The position numbers and the translations under genes are program-made. The notes under the pieces are model-generated. The model was not told the DNA's origin. It was given only the letters and a program-made list of their open reading frames with translations, and searched no databases. A DNA stretch of 34,873 nt, taken from the NCBI RefSeq assembly GCF_900091845.1, contig NZ_FMCI01000210.1, forward strand, positions 1-34,873. Direction: 5' to 3'. The stretch comes from Streptomyces sp. SolWspMP-5a-2. Lineage in GTDB: Bacteria > Actinomycetota > Actinomycetes > Streptomycetales > Streptomycetaceae. Each line of letters starts with the position of its first letter. The stretch's first letter is position 1. Positions 17,555 to 26,279 of this stretch are shown piece by piece.

Positions 17555-18520
17555 GTGAAGCCTCTGGTACTTGAGGGAGTGTCGAAGCGGTTCGGATCTC
17601 AACAGGCCCTGGACTCACTCACGTTGACCGTGAGACCGGGCGAGATATCGGGCTTCGTCGGCGGCAACGGGGCGGGCAAGACGACCGCCATGCGCATCGG
17701 TGTCGGGGTGCTCGCACCGGACGGCGGGCAGGTGCTCTGGGGTGACGCGCCGGTCGGGAGACTGGAGTCGGCGCGGTTCGGCTACATGCCGGAGGAGCGG
17801 GGGCTCTACCCCCGGATGACCGTGGCAAGGCAACTGGTCTACCTCGGCGAACTCCACGGGCTCTCCCGGGCCGACGCCCGTGAGGCGATGGTCCGCTGGA
17901 CGGAACGGCTCCGGATCACCCAGCACCGCGACAAGCGGGTGAACACCCTCAGCCTCGGCAACCAGCAGCGCGTCCAGCTCGCCGCCGCCCTCGTCCACGA
18001 CCCCGAGGTCCTCATCCTCGACGAGCCGTTCTCGGGCCTCGACCCGCTCGCCGTCGACGACATGAGCGACGTCCTGCGCGACAAGGCCGCCCAGGGCGTG
18101 CCCGTGCTCTTCTCCAGCCACCAGCTCGAACTGGTCGAGCAGCTCTGCGACCGGGTCGCGATCGTGCGCGCCGGACGCCGGGTGGCCTTCGGGACGCTGG
18201 ACGAGCTGCGGCCCGCCGAGGCGGGCGGCCAGGTGTACGTCGAGGTGGAGGGCGCCCGCGAGGACTGGCCCGCCCGCTGCCCGGCCGCCGCCGGTTTCCA
18301 GGCCCTTCAGCAGGGTGTCCTGGTGGACCTCGCCGCGGGCCGCGACGAGAACGACCTGCTCCTCGAGGCGGTGCGGCACGGCACCGTACGGCAGTTGCGA
18401 CGGCATGTGCCGAGCCTCGCCGAGCTCTTCCGCGACCTGGTCGAACCGGCCCGGGAGACGCCCCCCGGGGGCACCGGCGCCGAGTCCCGCTCCCGCGACC
18501 TGGACGGGGTGTCCGCGTGA
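17555..18520 (+). CDS. ABC transporter ATP-binding protein
   Basis: A 321-residue ATPase. It begins (GTG) VKPLVLEGVSKRFGSQQALD. Walker A is GGNGAGKTTAMRI, the signature is LSLGNQQRVQLAAAL and Walker B is LILDEPFSGLD. A C-terminal region of about 100 residues follows, as in NatA-like drug or sodium exporters. AAGGGGG lies 8 nt upstream of the GTG. It overlaps the permease start by 4 nt (GTGA). Control by the divergent palindromic operators is likely. The substrate is unknown. It could serve as a second export or resistance system for the lantibiotic, but the separate regulator suggests a self-contained module. Confidence 0.9.
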   Translation: MKPLVLEGVSKRFGSQQALDSLTLTVRPGEISGFVGGNGAGKTTAMRIGVGVLAPDGGQVLWGDAPVGRLESARFGYMPEERGLYPRMTVARQLVYLGELHGLSRADAREAMVRWTERLRITQHRDKRVNTLSLGNQQRVQLAAALVHDPEVLILDEPFSGLDPLAVDDMSDVLRDKAAQGVPVLFSSHQLELVEQLCDRVAIVRAGRRVAFGTLDELRPAEAGGQVYVEVEGAREDWPARCPAAAGFQALQQGVLVDLAAGRDENDLLLEAVRHGTVRQLRRHVPSLAELFRDLVEPARETPPGGTGAESRSRDLDGVSA

Positions 18521-19692
18521 AGCGCGCCGGTTCCGAGCGGCGCACGCCGCGCCCCGCCCGCGTCCGCCTGGTCTACGTCCGTGAGCTGCGGGCGCGCATG
18601 ATGACCCGGGGCTACGTCGTCAGCCTGGCCCTGCTCTCCCTGATCACCTTCGGCCTGGTGATCGGCTTCAGCCTGATGGGGCACAGCACAACAGCGACCG
18701 TGGCCGTCTGCGGGACACCGGCCTCCTCCCTGGGCACCCCGCCGCCCGGGGTCCGGGTGACGTCCTGCGACGGCATGGCGCAGGCACGCGAGCGCGTCGG
18801 GGAGAACGACGCGGACGCCGCGGTGGTCGTCGCCGGGGGCCGCGCGTCCCTGCTGACCCGCGCCGACACCAGCGACCAGGCGCGGGCGGGTGCCGACGCG
18901 CTGGCCAGGACCTGGGCGGGCGACCAGGCCCTGCTGCGGCAGGACGTCGACCTGGACCGGCTCGCCCGGGACACCGCGGCGGCGGCGCCGACCCGGGTGA
19001 CCGTGGGGAAGTCGGTGGGCTCGCTCCAGCTCGGCGCGGCGGCGAGCCTGATCATCGTGCTGTTCATGCAGATCGTGAACCAGGGGTCGGTGATCGCGCA
19101 GGGCGTGGTCGAGGAGAAGTCCACCCGGGTGGTGGAGGTGCTGCTCGCCACGCTGACCCCGCTCGAGCTGCTCGTGGGCAAGGTCGCCGGGATCGTCACG
19201 GCCGGGATGGTGCAGGTGGCCGCGATGCTGGGGGCGGTGCTCGGGGCGCAGTCCGTGCTCTCCGAACCGGCCACCGCGATGCCGGGTCCCGGGGCGCTGG
19301 TGGTGACGGTGCTCTGGTTCCTGCTCACCTTCGCCCTGTTCGCCTCGCTGTACGCGGCGGCCGGATCGCTGGTCTCCCGCCCCGAGGACCTCCAGGGGGT
19401 GCTGACGCCGGTGATGCTGCTCGCGCTGGCACCGGTCGGCGCGGCGACGGCCGCCGCGGCCCAGCTCTCCGCGCCCTGGGTCTCGGTCGTGCAGTACGTG
19501 CCGCCGTTCTCCGGACTGCTGATGCCGCTGAAGGCGTCGGTGGGCACGGTGTCGGTGCAGGAGCAACTCGTCGCGGCGGGAACGCTGTTGGCGGCCACGG
19601 CCTGCTGCATGGTCCTCGCCGGACGGATCTACCGCAACTCGGTGCTGCGGGTGGGCGCGCCGGTGAGGTGGCGCCAGGCACTGGCGGCTTGA
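18517..19692 (+). CDS. ABC-2 transporter permease (NatB/YhaP-like)
   Basis: A 391-residue membrane protein. The N-terminal helix (SLALLSLITFGLVIGFSLMG) is followed by an extracytoplasmic domain of about 130 residues, then five hydrophobic segments. The conserved VVEEKSTRVVEVLLATLTPL is typical of ABC-2 permeases of the NatB type. The large outer loop contains two cysteines (VAVCGTPASS and RVTSCDGMAQ) that could form a disulphide. It is translationally coupled to the ATPase gene. The two genes end at a strong hairpin. Confidence 0.9.
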   Translation: MKRAGSERRTPRPARVRLVYVRELRARMMTRGYVVSLALLSLITFGLVIGFSLMGHSTTATVAVCGTPASSLGTPPPGVRVTSCDGMAQARERVGENDADAAVVVAGGRASLLTRADTSDQARAGADALARTWAGDQALLRQDVDLDRLARDTAAAAPTRVTVGKSVGSLQLGAAASLIIVLFMQIVNQGSVIAQGVVEEKSTRVVEVLLATLTPLELLVGKVAGIVTAGMVQVAAMLGAVLGAQSVLSEPATAMPGPGALVVTVLWFLLTFALFASLYAAAGSLVSRPEDLQGVLTPVMLLALAPVGAATAAAAQLSAPWVSVVQYVPPFSGLLMPLKASVGTVSVQEQLVAAGTLLAATACCMVLAGRIYRNSVLRVGAPVRWRQALAA

Positions 19693-19762
19693 CCCGCGGC
19701 CGGGGGCGGTACGGGCCGCACGGCCACGGCGTCACCCGCCGAGGCCCCCGGCGGTGCCGGGT

Positions 19763-19795
19763 CCGGCGGGCGGGAGCGGGTCTCCCGCCCGCCGG
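19763..19795. terminator. Strong bidirectional terminator hairpin
   Basis: CCGGCGGGCGGGAG (19763-19776) pairs perfectly with CTCCCGCCCGCCGG (19782-19795) around CGGGT, giving a 14-bp stem. It sits between the convergent ABC permease and SDR genes, 7 bp from the SDR stop codon. Confidence 0.8.
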
Positions 19796-19801
19796 GGCCG
19801 G

Positions 19802-20647
19802 TCAGCGGTTGGTGCGGCCGAGGTCCACGGGGAGCTGGACGCCGGTCACGTGGCGGGCCTCGTCGGAGGCTATCCACGCGATGGCCGCCGCGATGTCCTC
19901 GGACTCGCTCATCTCGCCGGGCAGGGTGCTCTGGTAGAACTCGGCCACCTCGGGGTGGTCGTCCAGCAGGTTGAGGATGCCGGGCACGAGCTTGGTGCGC
20001 ACCCCGTGCGGGTGCACGCTGTTGACCCGGATCCGGTACTCCGCCAGCTCGTTGGCGAGGGTCTTGGCGAGGCCGGTGACGCCGTGTTTGGCGGCCACGT
20101 AGTCGGCCAGCATGGGCAGGCCCTTCAGACCCGCGACGGAGCTGGTGAAGACGATGGCCCCGCCGGTGGCCTGCTCGATCATCAGCGGAATGGCCGCCTT
20201 GACGGTGTGGAACGCCCCGGTGAGGTTGATGTCCAGGGTGGTGTTCCAGTGTTCGAGGTCGATCTCCCAGGCGCGGCCCGCCGTCACCATCCCGGCGTTG
20301 ACCACCACGACGTCCAGACGGCCCAGCTCGGCCACGCTCTCCTGGAGCGCGGACCGCAGGGCGGCGAAGTCCCGCACGTCGACCTTGTGCGTGCGCACCC
20401 GGCGGCCGGACTTCTCGATCAGCCGCGCCGTCTCGGCGAGGTCCTCCGGGGTCGAGCCCGGGTAGTCGGTCAGCGGCAGGTCCTCGCAGATGTCGAGCGC
20501 GATGATGTCCGCGCCCTCGGCGGCGAACCGCAGCGCCTCGGCGCGGCCCTGTCCCCGGGCCGCGCCGGTGACGAACACGACCTTGTTCTCGAACCTCCGG
20601 GCGATGGGCGCACCGGGCACCGCGACCTCGGGAATGCTGTCGGTCAT
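19802..20647 (-). CDS. Mycofactocin-coupled SDR-family oxidoreductase
   Basis: A 281-residue short-chain dehydrogenase. The nucleotide-binding motif is VTGAARGQGRAEAL (27-39), with NAG at 117-119, catalytic Ser169/170, and Tyr183 and Lys187 (YVAAK). The extra segment after strand 2 (DICEDLPLTDYPGSTPEDL, 52-70) is the hallmark of the SDR subgroup found with mycofactocin, which keeps its NAD tightly bound and passes electrons to mycofactocin. The gene lies downstream of mftF, from which it is separated by a 277-bp gap with a terminator-like hairpin, so it may have its own promoter. The substrate (an alcohol or hydroxy compound) is unknown. Confidence 0.9.
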   Translation of the reverse strand: MTDSIPEVAVPGAPIARRFENKVVFVTGAARGQGRAEALRFAAEGADIIALDICEDLPLTDYPGSTPEDLAETARLIEKSGRRVRTHKVDVRDFAALRSALQESVAELGRLDVVVVNAGMVTAGRAWEIDLEHWNTTLDINLTGAFHTVKAAIPLMIEQATGGAIVFTSSVAGLKGLPMLADYVAAKHGVTGLAKTLANELAEYRIRVNSVHPHGVRTKLVPGILNLLDDHPEVAEFYQSTLPGEMSESEDIAAAIAWIASDEARHVTGVQLPVDLGRTNR

Positions 20648-20889
20648 CTCTCAAGTCCTCTTTCCGGGCGAGACGTTGCTCGCCGTCCCACGGGTGATGG
20701 GTCCCGTTCGGCGGCCGTGCCGCGTTCCGGGGGGTCTGGGGGTGCCGGGGCTCGGGGCGGGCCGTCGGCGGGCGGTCGGGAGCCGTGGAGCGCTTCCGCG
20801 GCGGGGGTCCCGCCGACTCGGGCGGACCGCGGGAGCCGCGGACGGCCGCCGGACTCGGCGGGGCGGCCCCCGCCGGGTCCCGGCCGGAT

Positions 20890-20918
20890 GCGCGCCCGGC
20901 CTGGGAGGCCCGGCGCGC
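20890..20918 (-). terminator. Hairpin after mftF
   Basis: GCGCGCCCGGCC (20890-20901) and GGCCCGGCGCGC (20907-20918) pair with a single C-C mismatch around TGGGA. It begins 6 bp past the mftF stop codon and is the likely end of the mft operon. The remainder of the 277-bp gap to the SDR start holds no gene I can support. Confidence 0.6.
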
Positions 20919-20924
20919 GGGGGT

Positions 20925-22310
20925 TCACCGGGTGATCCGGGGGCGCAGGGCGGCGACGGAACGTCCCCGGAGCGCGGACAGCCACACCCCGGCGCCGTAC
21001 GCGAGGTCGTCGAGGCGCCGGGCGACGCCGTAGCGGACCGGGTCGAGCGCGACCCGCTCGCGCCGGTACTCCAGGGCGACGTCGGCCACCGCGGCGAGCG
21101 CCGCGGCCCGGCGCACCCGGCGGGAGACCAGGCAGCCGACGGCGGTCAGCGGCCACCAGTGCCGGGTCAGCAGCGCGGACGTCTGGGCCAGCGCGCCGAC
21201 CGCCCCGCGCCCCGCGAGCCCGAGCGCCAGCCGGTGCGGATGCCGGGTCCCGGCGGCCTTGCGGGCGATCCGCAGGGTGACACCGCCGAGGACGGCACCG
21301 GCCACCGGGAGCGCCCAGCGCCGCTGGACCAGCAGCAGTCCCACGAAGGCCAGGCTCCAGGGGGCGAACACGGCCGGGGCGATGAACTCGGGGTGACGGT
21401 CGGCGAGCGGCTGCGCGCCCGTGCCGTAGACGGCCTTGCGCAGGAACCAGTCGCCGAGCCGGGTGCGGTGCTCGTGCTCCGCGCTGACGGCGGGTTCGTA
21501 GCGGACCCGGCCGCCGGACTCCAGGAGCCGCCAGCACAGGTCGACGTCCTCCCCCACCCGCATCGCGTCGTCGAAGCCGTCCTCGAGCGCGTCCGTGCGC
21601 AGCACGACGCACGCGGTGGACGCCCAGGAGACGGGGGTTCCGGGGCGCACGGCGGCCGGGTGCGCGCCCAGGTCGAGGGCGGAGCGCGCGTGCTCGTAGC
21701 GGGCGATCCACCCCGCCCTGCGCACCGGCAGCCCGGAGATCCGGGGCACCGCCATGGCCACCTTCGGGTCGGTGAAGTGCCGCAGCAGGGTGGGGACGGT
21801 GTCCGGCCCGAGGACGATGTCCGAGTCGACGAAGGCCACGAACGGGGTGGTGACGAGCCGCCAGCCCGCGTTGCGCGCCCCGGCGGGGCCCACGTTGACG
21901 GGCAGGGTGACCAGCCGGGCCCGGTGCGCGGCCACCACGGCGGCCACCGCCGCCGGGTCGCGCGAACCGTCGTCGACGACGATCACCGGAGTGCCGTCGT
22001 CGATGCCCGCGAGGAGCCGGTCGAGCTGACGCGGGCGGTCGCGCACCGGGACGACGACGGTGCAGCGGGTGTCGGGCGGCTCCGCGAGCCTCTCCACCAC
22101 GGGGTTGGCCATGCCGAGTTCGAGGAGCCGGTCCGCCAGCAGGGCGCTCGCCGCGTCCCGCACCCGCAGCGTGGAGCCGGTGAGCAGCCGCCGCGCCCGG
22201 GGGGTGAGCCGCAGCAGCCGGGTCGGGTGGCCGCCGACCAGGACCCGGCCGCCCTCCAGGACCCGGGTGTGCCGGTCGAGCGTGATCTCGAAGCCGTGAG
22301 GAAGCGTCAC
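20925..22310 (-). CDS. mftF: Mycofactocin glycosyltransferase MftF
   Basis: A 461-residue family 2 glycosyltransferase that adds glucose units to (pre)mycofactocin. The glycosyltransferase core shows CTVVVPVRDRPRQLDRLLAG, VIVVDDGSRDP, NVGPAGARNAGWR and the metal-binding FVDSD. An N-terminal extension of about 85 residues (FEITLDRHTRVLEGGRVLVG) and C-terminal hydrophobic segments (about residues 305-400) fit MftF. It starts with GTG overlapping the mftE stop (GTGA). It is last in the contiguous mft operon. Confidence 0.92.
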   Translation of the reverse strand: MTLPHGFEITLDRHTRVLEGGRVLVGGHPTRLLRLTPRARRLLTGSTLRVRDAASALLADRLLELGMANPVVERLAEPPDTRCTVVVPVRDRPRQLDRLLAGIDDGTPVIVVDDGSRDPAAVAAVVAAHRARLVTLPVNVGPAGARNAGWRLVTTPFVAFVDSDIVLGPDTVPTLLRHFTDPKVAMAVPRISGLPVRRAGWIARYEHARSALDLGAHPAAVRPGTPVSWASTACVVLRTDALEDGFDDAMRVGEDVDLCWRLLESGGRVRYEPAVSAEHEHRTRLGDWFLRKAVYGTGAQPLADRHPEFIAPAVFAPWSLAFVGLLLVQRRWALPVAGAVLGGVTLRIARKAAGTRHPHRLALGLAGRGAVGALAQTSALLTRHWWPLTAVGCLVSRRVRRAAALAAVADVALEYRRERVALDPVRYGVARRLDDLAYGAGVWLSALRGRSVAALRPRITR

Positions 22311-23221
22311 CTGGCCACCCGTTCCGCCTCGGGACGCCCGGTCGGGGCGGGCGCCGGGGCTGAGGCGGGGGCGGATGGCGCCTCCGAGGCGTCCGACGTC
22401 TCCCAGACCTGCGGGGTGTCAGGGGCCTCCGGGGTCTCCGGTGTCTCCCAGACCTCCGGGGCCTCCGGGACGACGAGTCGGCCGCGGGCGTCGGGCACTC
22501 CGGTGGTGATCCGTCGCAGGGCCCCGGCGGTCATGGCCCGGACCGTGCGCAGACCCTCCTCCGCGGTGGCGCCCGTCGGGTCGCCGAGCACCCCGGAGGG
22601 AGCGACGCCTCGGACCCCGCGCGCCCGCAGTTCGGGCAGGAGGACGGCCAGCGGCCGGGTGTCCCCGGCGACGGCGGCGTCGAGGCGTACCCGGTCGGGC
22701 GCCAGGTGGAGCATCACCGAGGTCTCGGTCCGTCCGGCGTGCGGGTCGCCGCCGGGGACGTCGCACCCGGTCCACGCCACGTCGTGGCCCTCGGCGCGCA
22801 TCTGTCCGACGGCGTCGTCGAGCGCGGCCACGTTCCCGCCGTGGCCATTGACGAAGACGATCCTCCCGGCCCAGATCCCCAGCGACCGCACCATCTCGAC
22901 GACGACGATCCGCAGGGCGCTGTCGCCGATGGAGACGGTGCCGGGGAAACCGGCGTGCTCGCCGCTCGCGCCGTAGGCCAGCGCGGGCGCCACCAGCACA
23001 CCGCCCTCCTCCCGGGCGGGCAGCAGCTCCGCGACCCGCTGGGCGACGGCGGCGGCGATGACGCTGTCGGTGTCGAACGGAAGGTGCGGCCCGTGCTGTT
23101 CGGTCGAGCCGAGCGGGACCAGGACCAGCACGTCGCGCGGGACCTCGGGCCAGGTCAGGTCGGCCAGGCCCGCCGCGCGGTCCCGCGGGGAGCCGGCGGC
23201 GCGTCGCGGGGTCGGGGTCAT
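22307..23221 (-). CDS. mftE: Mycofactocin peptidase MftE (creatininase family)
   Basis: A 304-residue creatininase-family metalloprotease that releases the Val-Tyr-derived dipeptide from the modified MftA precursor. Metal-binding and family motifs are visible: PLGSTEQHGPHLPFDTDS, FVNGHGGNVAALDDA and DPHAGRTETSVMLHLAPDRV. The frame is open far upstream, but the ATG at 23221 overlaps the mftD stop by 4 nt and gives a normal N-terminus. The C-terminal ~50 residues are a low-complexity tail of repeated APEVWETPETPEAPD-like units, absent from typical MftE and probably disordered. Confidence 0.92.
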   Translation of the reverse strand: MTPTPRRAAGSPRDRAAGLADLTWPEVPRDVLVLVPLGSTEQHGPHLPFDTDSVIAAAVAQRVAELLPAREEGGVLVAPALAYGASGEHAGFPGTVSIGDSALRIVVVEMVRSLGIWAGRIVFVNGHGGNVAALDDAVGQMRAEGHDVAWTGCDVPGGDPHAGRTETSVMLHLAPDRVRLDAAVAGDTRPLAVLLPELRARGVRGVAPSGVLGDPTGATAEEGLRTVRAMTAGALRRITTGVPDARGRLVVPEAPEVWETPETPEAPDTPQVWETSDASEAPSAPASAPAPAPTGRPEAERVAR

Positions 23222-24420
23222 GGCCGCAGGACCGTCTCTTCGGCGGTGACCCCGAGGGCGAGGGGGAAGTCGGCGGGCACCACGAGGTCCGCGGGGGACA
23301 GATCGTGGACGGAGCCGTGGCCGAGACCGAGCACGGCCGAGTCCAGGCCGCCGCGCAGGATGTCGAGGACGTTCTCCACGCCCGTCTGCCCGTTGGCGGC
23401 CAGGCCCCACAGGTAGGCGCGGCCGATCATGACGGCCCGCGCGCCCAGGGCCAGCGCCTTGGCGACGTCGCCGCCGCGCCGGACACCGCCGTCCATCAGG
23501 ACCTCCACCTGGTCGCCGACGGCCGCAGCGATCGCGGGCAGGATGCGGACGGCGGCGGGGGTGGTGTCCAGATTGTTGCCGCCGTGGTTGGAGACGGACA
23601 GCGCGGTCACCCCGGCGTCGACGGCGCGCCGTGCGTCGTCCACCCGGGCCACGCCCTTGAGCAGGAACGGGCCGCCCCACTCGGCCCGCAGCCAGGCGAT
23701 GTCCGACCAGGTGGGCGGGGGTGTCTGCATCCACTCGCCGTAGGCGCCGAAGAAGGTGAGAGCGCGGCCCCCGGCATCCAGCATGTTGGGGGTGGTGAGG
23801 TCGGGCAGGCGTCCGGAGCGCGCGTACTTCCACAGCCATCCCGGGCGGGGCAGCACGTCGGGGGCGAAGCGCAGGGCGGTGCGCAGGTCGAGCTTCTCCG
23901 GGATGGAGGGGCTCCCCCAGTCCCGGCCGTGGGAGAAGGACCAGTCGAGGGTGACGACGAGCGCCTTGGCCCCCGCGGCACGGGCCCGGTCCATGCGCTG
24001 CGTCATGGCCTCGCGACTGCCGCTCCAGTACATCTGGAAGAAGAGGTCGGGGCCCGCGGCGGCGACGTCCTCGACGGACCTGCTGGCGAACGAGCTGAGT
24101 CCCATGACGACGCCCCTGGACGCGGCGGCGCGGGCCACCGCCACCTCGCCCTCCGGGTGCACGGCCTGGACGCCGGTCGGGGAGACGAGGACAGGCATCG
24201 AGGTCGGCACGCCCAGCACGGTGGTGCTCAGGTCGCGCTGCGCGTGGTGGCCCACCAGCCGTGGCACGAAGCCGAGTTGGGCGAAGGCGTCGGTGTTGGC
24301 GTCGATGGTGCGGCCGCGTTCCGAACCGGCGACGAGGGCGCCGTAGACCGTGCTCGGGAGGCGTTTCCTGGCGCGGCGCTGCGCTTCGGCGATCGTCTCG
24401 AACCAGGGGTTCTCAAACAT
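23218..24420 (-). CDS. mftD: Mycofactocin FMN oxidoreductase MftD
   Basis: A 400-residue FMN-dependent alpha-hydroxy-acid dehydrogenase-family enzyme that oxidatively deaminates the cyclised intermediate to premycofactocin. Conserved features include VLVSPTGVQAVHPEGEVAVA, FFQMYWSGSREAM, ALVVTLDW, the flavin-site lysine in FLLKGV, the catalytic-histidine motif SNHGGNNLD, and VLMDGGVRRGGDVAKALALG. The ATG at 24420 follows GGAAGAG with 9-nt spacing; upstream in-frame codons do not look coding. It overlaps mftE by 4 nt. Confidence 0.93.
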   Translation of the reverse strand: MFENPWFETIAEAQRRARKRLPSTVYGALVAGSERGRTIDANTDAFAQLGFVPRLVGHHAQRDLSTTVLGVPTSMPVLVSPTGVQAVHPEGEVAVARAAASRGVVMGLSSFASRSVEDVAAAGPDLFFQMYWSGSREAMTQRMDRARAAGAKALVVTLDWSFSHGRDWGSPSIPEKLDLRTALRFAPDVLPRPGWLWKYARSGRLPDLTTPNMLDAGGRALTFFGAYGEWMQTPPPTWSDIAWLRAEWGGPFLLKGVARVDDARRAVDAGVTALSVSNHGGNNLDTTPAAVRILPAIAAAVGDQVEVLMDGGVRRGGDVAKALALGARAVMIGRAYLWGLAANGQTGVENVLDILRGGLDSAVLGLGHGSVHDLSPADLVVPADFPLALGVTAEETVLRP

Positions 24421-24511
24421 GCGGGATGTCTCTTCCGGTGGGCTGGCGGTGAACGGGTGGTACGGCACGGGCCGTCCGGCGGACGGGGACGGCGGCCGCG
24501 TCCCCGTCGGC

Positions 24512-24552
24512 GACGGGACGGGGACGGGACGGCGGACGGGACGGCGGACGGG
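24512..24552. repeat. GACGG-rich tandem repeat in the mftC-mftD spacer
   Basis: Low-complexity sequence built from GGGAC and GGCGGAC units, including two copies of ACGGGACGGCGG in tandem. It fills part of the 160-bp gap between mftC and mftD, the only long gap inside the mft operon. On the mRNA it is a pyrimidine-rich tract. No function is known. Confidence 0.6.
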
Positions 24553-24580
24553 GCTCCGGAGCGGGCCGGGGCCCGGGTGG

Positions 24581-25831
24581 TCAGGAGAAGCGCAGGCCCG
24601 CCAGGGGGTCCTCGGCGCAGTCGGAGACCGGCGGCGCCGTGAGGTCGGGGCGGCGGACGAGCACGAGGTCCACCGGGCCCGTCCGCGCGCGGGGGGCGGT
24701 CCGGCGTGAGTGGTCCACCGAGGAGTGCGGGACCTGTGTGCCGTCGTCGGCGCGGCGGGCGAGGCTCTCCTCGCCGAAGCCGCGCACGCATTCGGGGTCG
24801 GGGCCGTCCAGCGGCAGCCCGGTGAAGAACTTGGCCGCCATGCACCCGCCCTTGCAGGTGTCGTAGAAGGAGCAGGACGCGCAGGCGCCGCCCTGCTGCG
24901 GGGTGCGCAGCTCGCGGAAGAGCTCCGACGCGCGCCACACCCCGGTGAACCCGCCGGGGTCGCGGACGTTCCCGGCGAGGAAGTCGTCGTGGATGGCGAA
25001 CGGGCAGGCGTAGACGTCGCCGACGGGGTCGATCAGGCAGACGACGCGTCCGGCGCCGCAGAGGTTGAGGCCGGGCAGCGACTCGCCGTAGGCGGAGAGG
25101 TGGAAGAACGAGTCGCCGGTCAGCACCCGTTCGCCGTGGGCGAGCAACCAGTCGTACAGGACGCGCTGTTGGGCGCTGGTGGGGTGCAGCTCGTCCCAGA
25201 CGTCCGCACCCCGCCCGGACGGACGCAGCCGGGTCAGGCGGAGTTGGGCGCCGTAGCGGTCGGCCAGCTCCGCGAACCCGTCGAGCTGGGGGATGTTGTG
25301 CCGGGTGCAGACCACGGAGAGCTTGAAGTTCTTCATCCCGGCGTCGGCGAGGTTGCGCATCGCCCGCACGGCCGTGTCGTACGAACCGGGGCCGCGCACC
25401 GCGTCGTTGACGTCCGGGGTGGCGCCGTCGAGAGAGATCTGCACGTCGACGTAGTCGTTGGCGGCCAGGCGGCGGGCCGCGTCCGGGGTGATGCGGGCCC
25501 CGTTGGTGGAGAACTTCACGCCGACGCGGTGGGCGGTGGCGTAGTCGAGCAGTTCCCAGAAGTCGGGGCGCAGGGTGGGCTCGCCGCCGCCGATGTTGAC
25601 GTAGAAGACCTGCATGGCCTCCAGTTCGTCGATGACGGCCTTGGCCTCACGGGTGGTCAGTTCGCGCGGATCGCGCCGCCCCGAGCTGGACAGGCAGTGG
25701 GTGCAGGCCAGGTTGCACGCGTACGTCAGCTCCCAGGTGAGGCAGATCGGCGCGTCCAGCCCGTGTTCGAACAGGTCGACCAGGCGGGCGGGTTGCCGAT
25801 CGGATCGCTCGGTCTTCGCCGGGGCGGTCAT
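24581..25831 (-). CDS. mftC: Mycofactocin radical SAM maturase MftC
   Basis: A 416-residue radical SAM/SPASM enzyme that decarboxylates the C-terminal Tyr of MftA and crosslinks it to the preceding Val. The SAM-cluster motif is CNLACTHC (Cys39, 43, 46), followed by the GGGEP motif. The SPASM region has NLCGAGRVVC, VYACPF and CASCSFYDTCKGGC plus PDPEC, enough cysteines for two further iron-sulphur clusters. A C-terminal tail of about 60 residues after the last cysteine is Arg/Pro-rich. The ATG at 25831 overlaps the mftB stop by 4 nt. Confidence 0.95.
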   Translation of the reverse strand: MTAPAKTERSDRQPARLVDLFEHGLDAPICLTWELTYACNLACTHCLSSSGRRDPRELTTREAKAVIDELEAMQVFYVNIGGGEPTLRPDFWELLDYATAHRVGVKFSTNGARITPDAARRLAANDYVDVQISLDGATPDVNDAVRGPGSYDTAVRAMRNLADAGMKNFKLSVVCTRHNIPQLDGFAELADRYGAQLRLTRLRPSGRGADVWDELHPTSAQQRVLYDWLLAHGERVLTGDSFFHLSAYGESLPGLNLCGAGRVVCLIDPVGDVYACPFAIHDDFLAGNVRDPGGFTGVWRASELFRELRTPQQGGACASCSFYDTCKGGCMAAKFFTGLPLDGPDPECVRGFGEESLARRADDGTQVPHSSVDHSRRTAPRARTGPVDLVLVRRPDLTAPPVSDCAEDPLAGLRFS

Positions 25832-26103
25832 GGGTTCCTTCCTACGACCATCGAGGAGCGGACGAGTGCGGTGAGCGCGCTGCGGTAGGAGGCGAGTTCG
25901 TCGTCGCGGACTCCGGCGGCGCGGCACGCCTCGCGTGCGCTGGGCGCGTCGGCGAGCGACCGGACGACGGCGAGCAGGCGGCGGTCCTTGAGGAAGGTGA
26001 GCCTGCGGGTGCCGAAGTGGTAGAGCAGCGCGCCGAAGGGTTCGGGCCGCACCGAGACCTGGCTGTGCAGGTCCCAGGCGCGGTCGAGGTCGACCGTGGT
26101 CAC
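25828..26103 (-). CDS. mftB: Mycofactocin RRE chaperone MftB
   Basis: A 91-residue peptide-binding chaperone (PqqD-like RiPP recognition element) that presents MftA to MftC. It starts at GTG (VTTVDLDRAWDLHSQVSVRP) and contains the characteristic EPFGALLYHFGTRRLTFLKD strand-turn segment, followed by a helical part (LAVVRSLADAPSAREACRAA). It begins 10 nt after the mftA stop and overlaps mftC by 4 nt. Confidence 0.92.
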   Translation of the reverse strand: MTTVDLDRAWDLHSQVSVRPEPFGALLYHFGTRRLTFLKDRRLLAVVRSLADAPSAREACRAAGVRDDELASYRSALTALVRSSMVVGRNP

Positions 26104-26113
26104 GGCGCGGCCC

Positions 26114-26236
26114 CTAGTAGACGCCGCACATGCCGTCGATGGAGATCTCCTCGACGAGGTCCTCGGCCTCGATCACGGTCTCGGTGGTGACGTCCTCGTC
26201 GGCGGTGACGGACGGGGTGGTCGCGGGCTCGCTCAT
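26114..26236 (-). CDS. mftA: Mycofactocin precursor peptide MftA
   Basis: A 40-residue precursor starting MSEPATTPSVTADEDVTTET, with an acidic middle (EAEDLVEEIS) and the invariant C-terminus IDGMCGVY. The terminal Val-Tyr is the part that becomes mycofactocin. The reading frame was found directly from the sequence. AGGGAG lies upstream of the ATG. It is the first gene of the mft biosynthetic run and lies between mftR and mftB, as in mycobacteria. Confidence 0.97.
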   Translation of the reverse strand: MSEPATTPSVTADEDVTTETVIEAEDLVEEISIDGMCGVY

Positions 26237-26265
26237 GACAGTCTCCCTGAGGGGTCGTCAGCGAT

Positions 26266-26279
26266 CGCACAGCTGTGCG
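26266..26279. promoter_or_regulatory. 14-bp perfect palindrome upstream of mftA
   Basis: CGCACAGCTGTGCG is perfectly self-complementary and lies 29 bp upstream of the mftA ATG, in the 253-bp gap between mftR and mftA. TetR-family proteins bind palindromes of about this size, so it is a candidate MftR operator. The rest of the gap has no gene I can support. Confidence 0.55.

Noticed and set aside
17555..19692. Second ABC transporter as part of the lantibiotic immunity set
   Set aside because: It has its own divergent regulator and operator pair and lies beyond the first ABC operon, so membership in the cluster cannot be supported from sequence alone; kept as an independent module.
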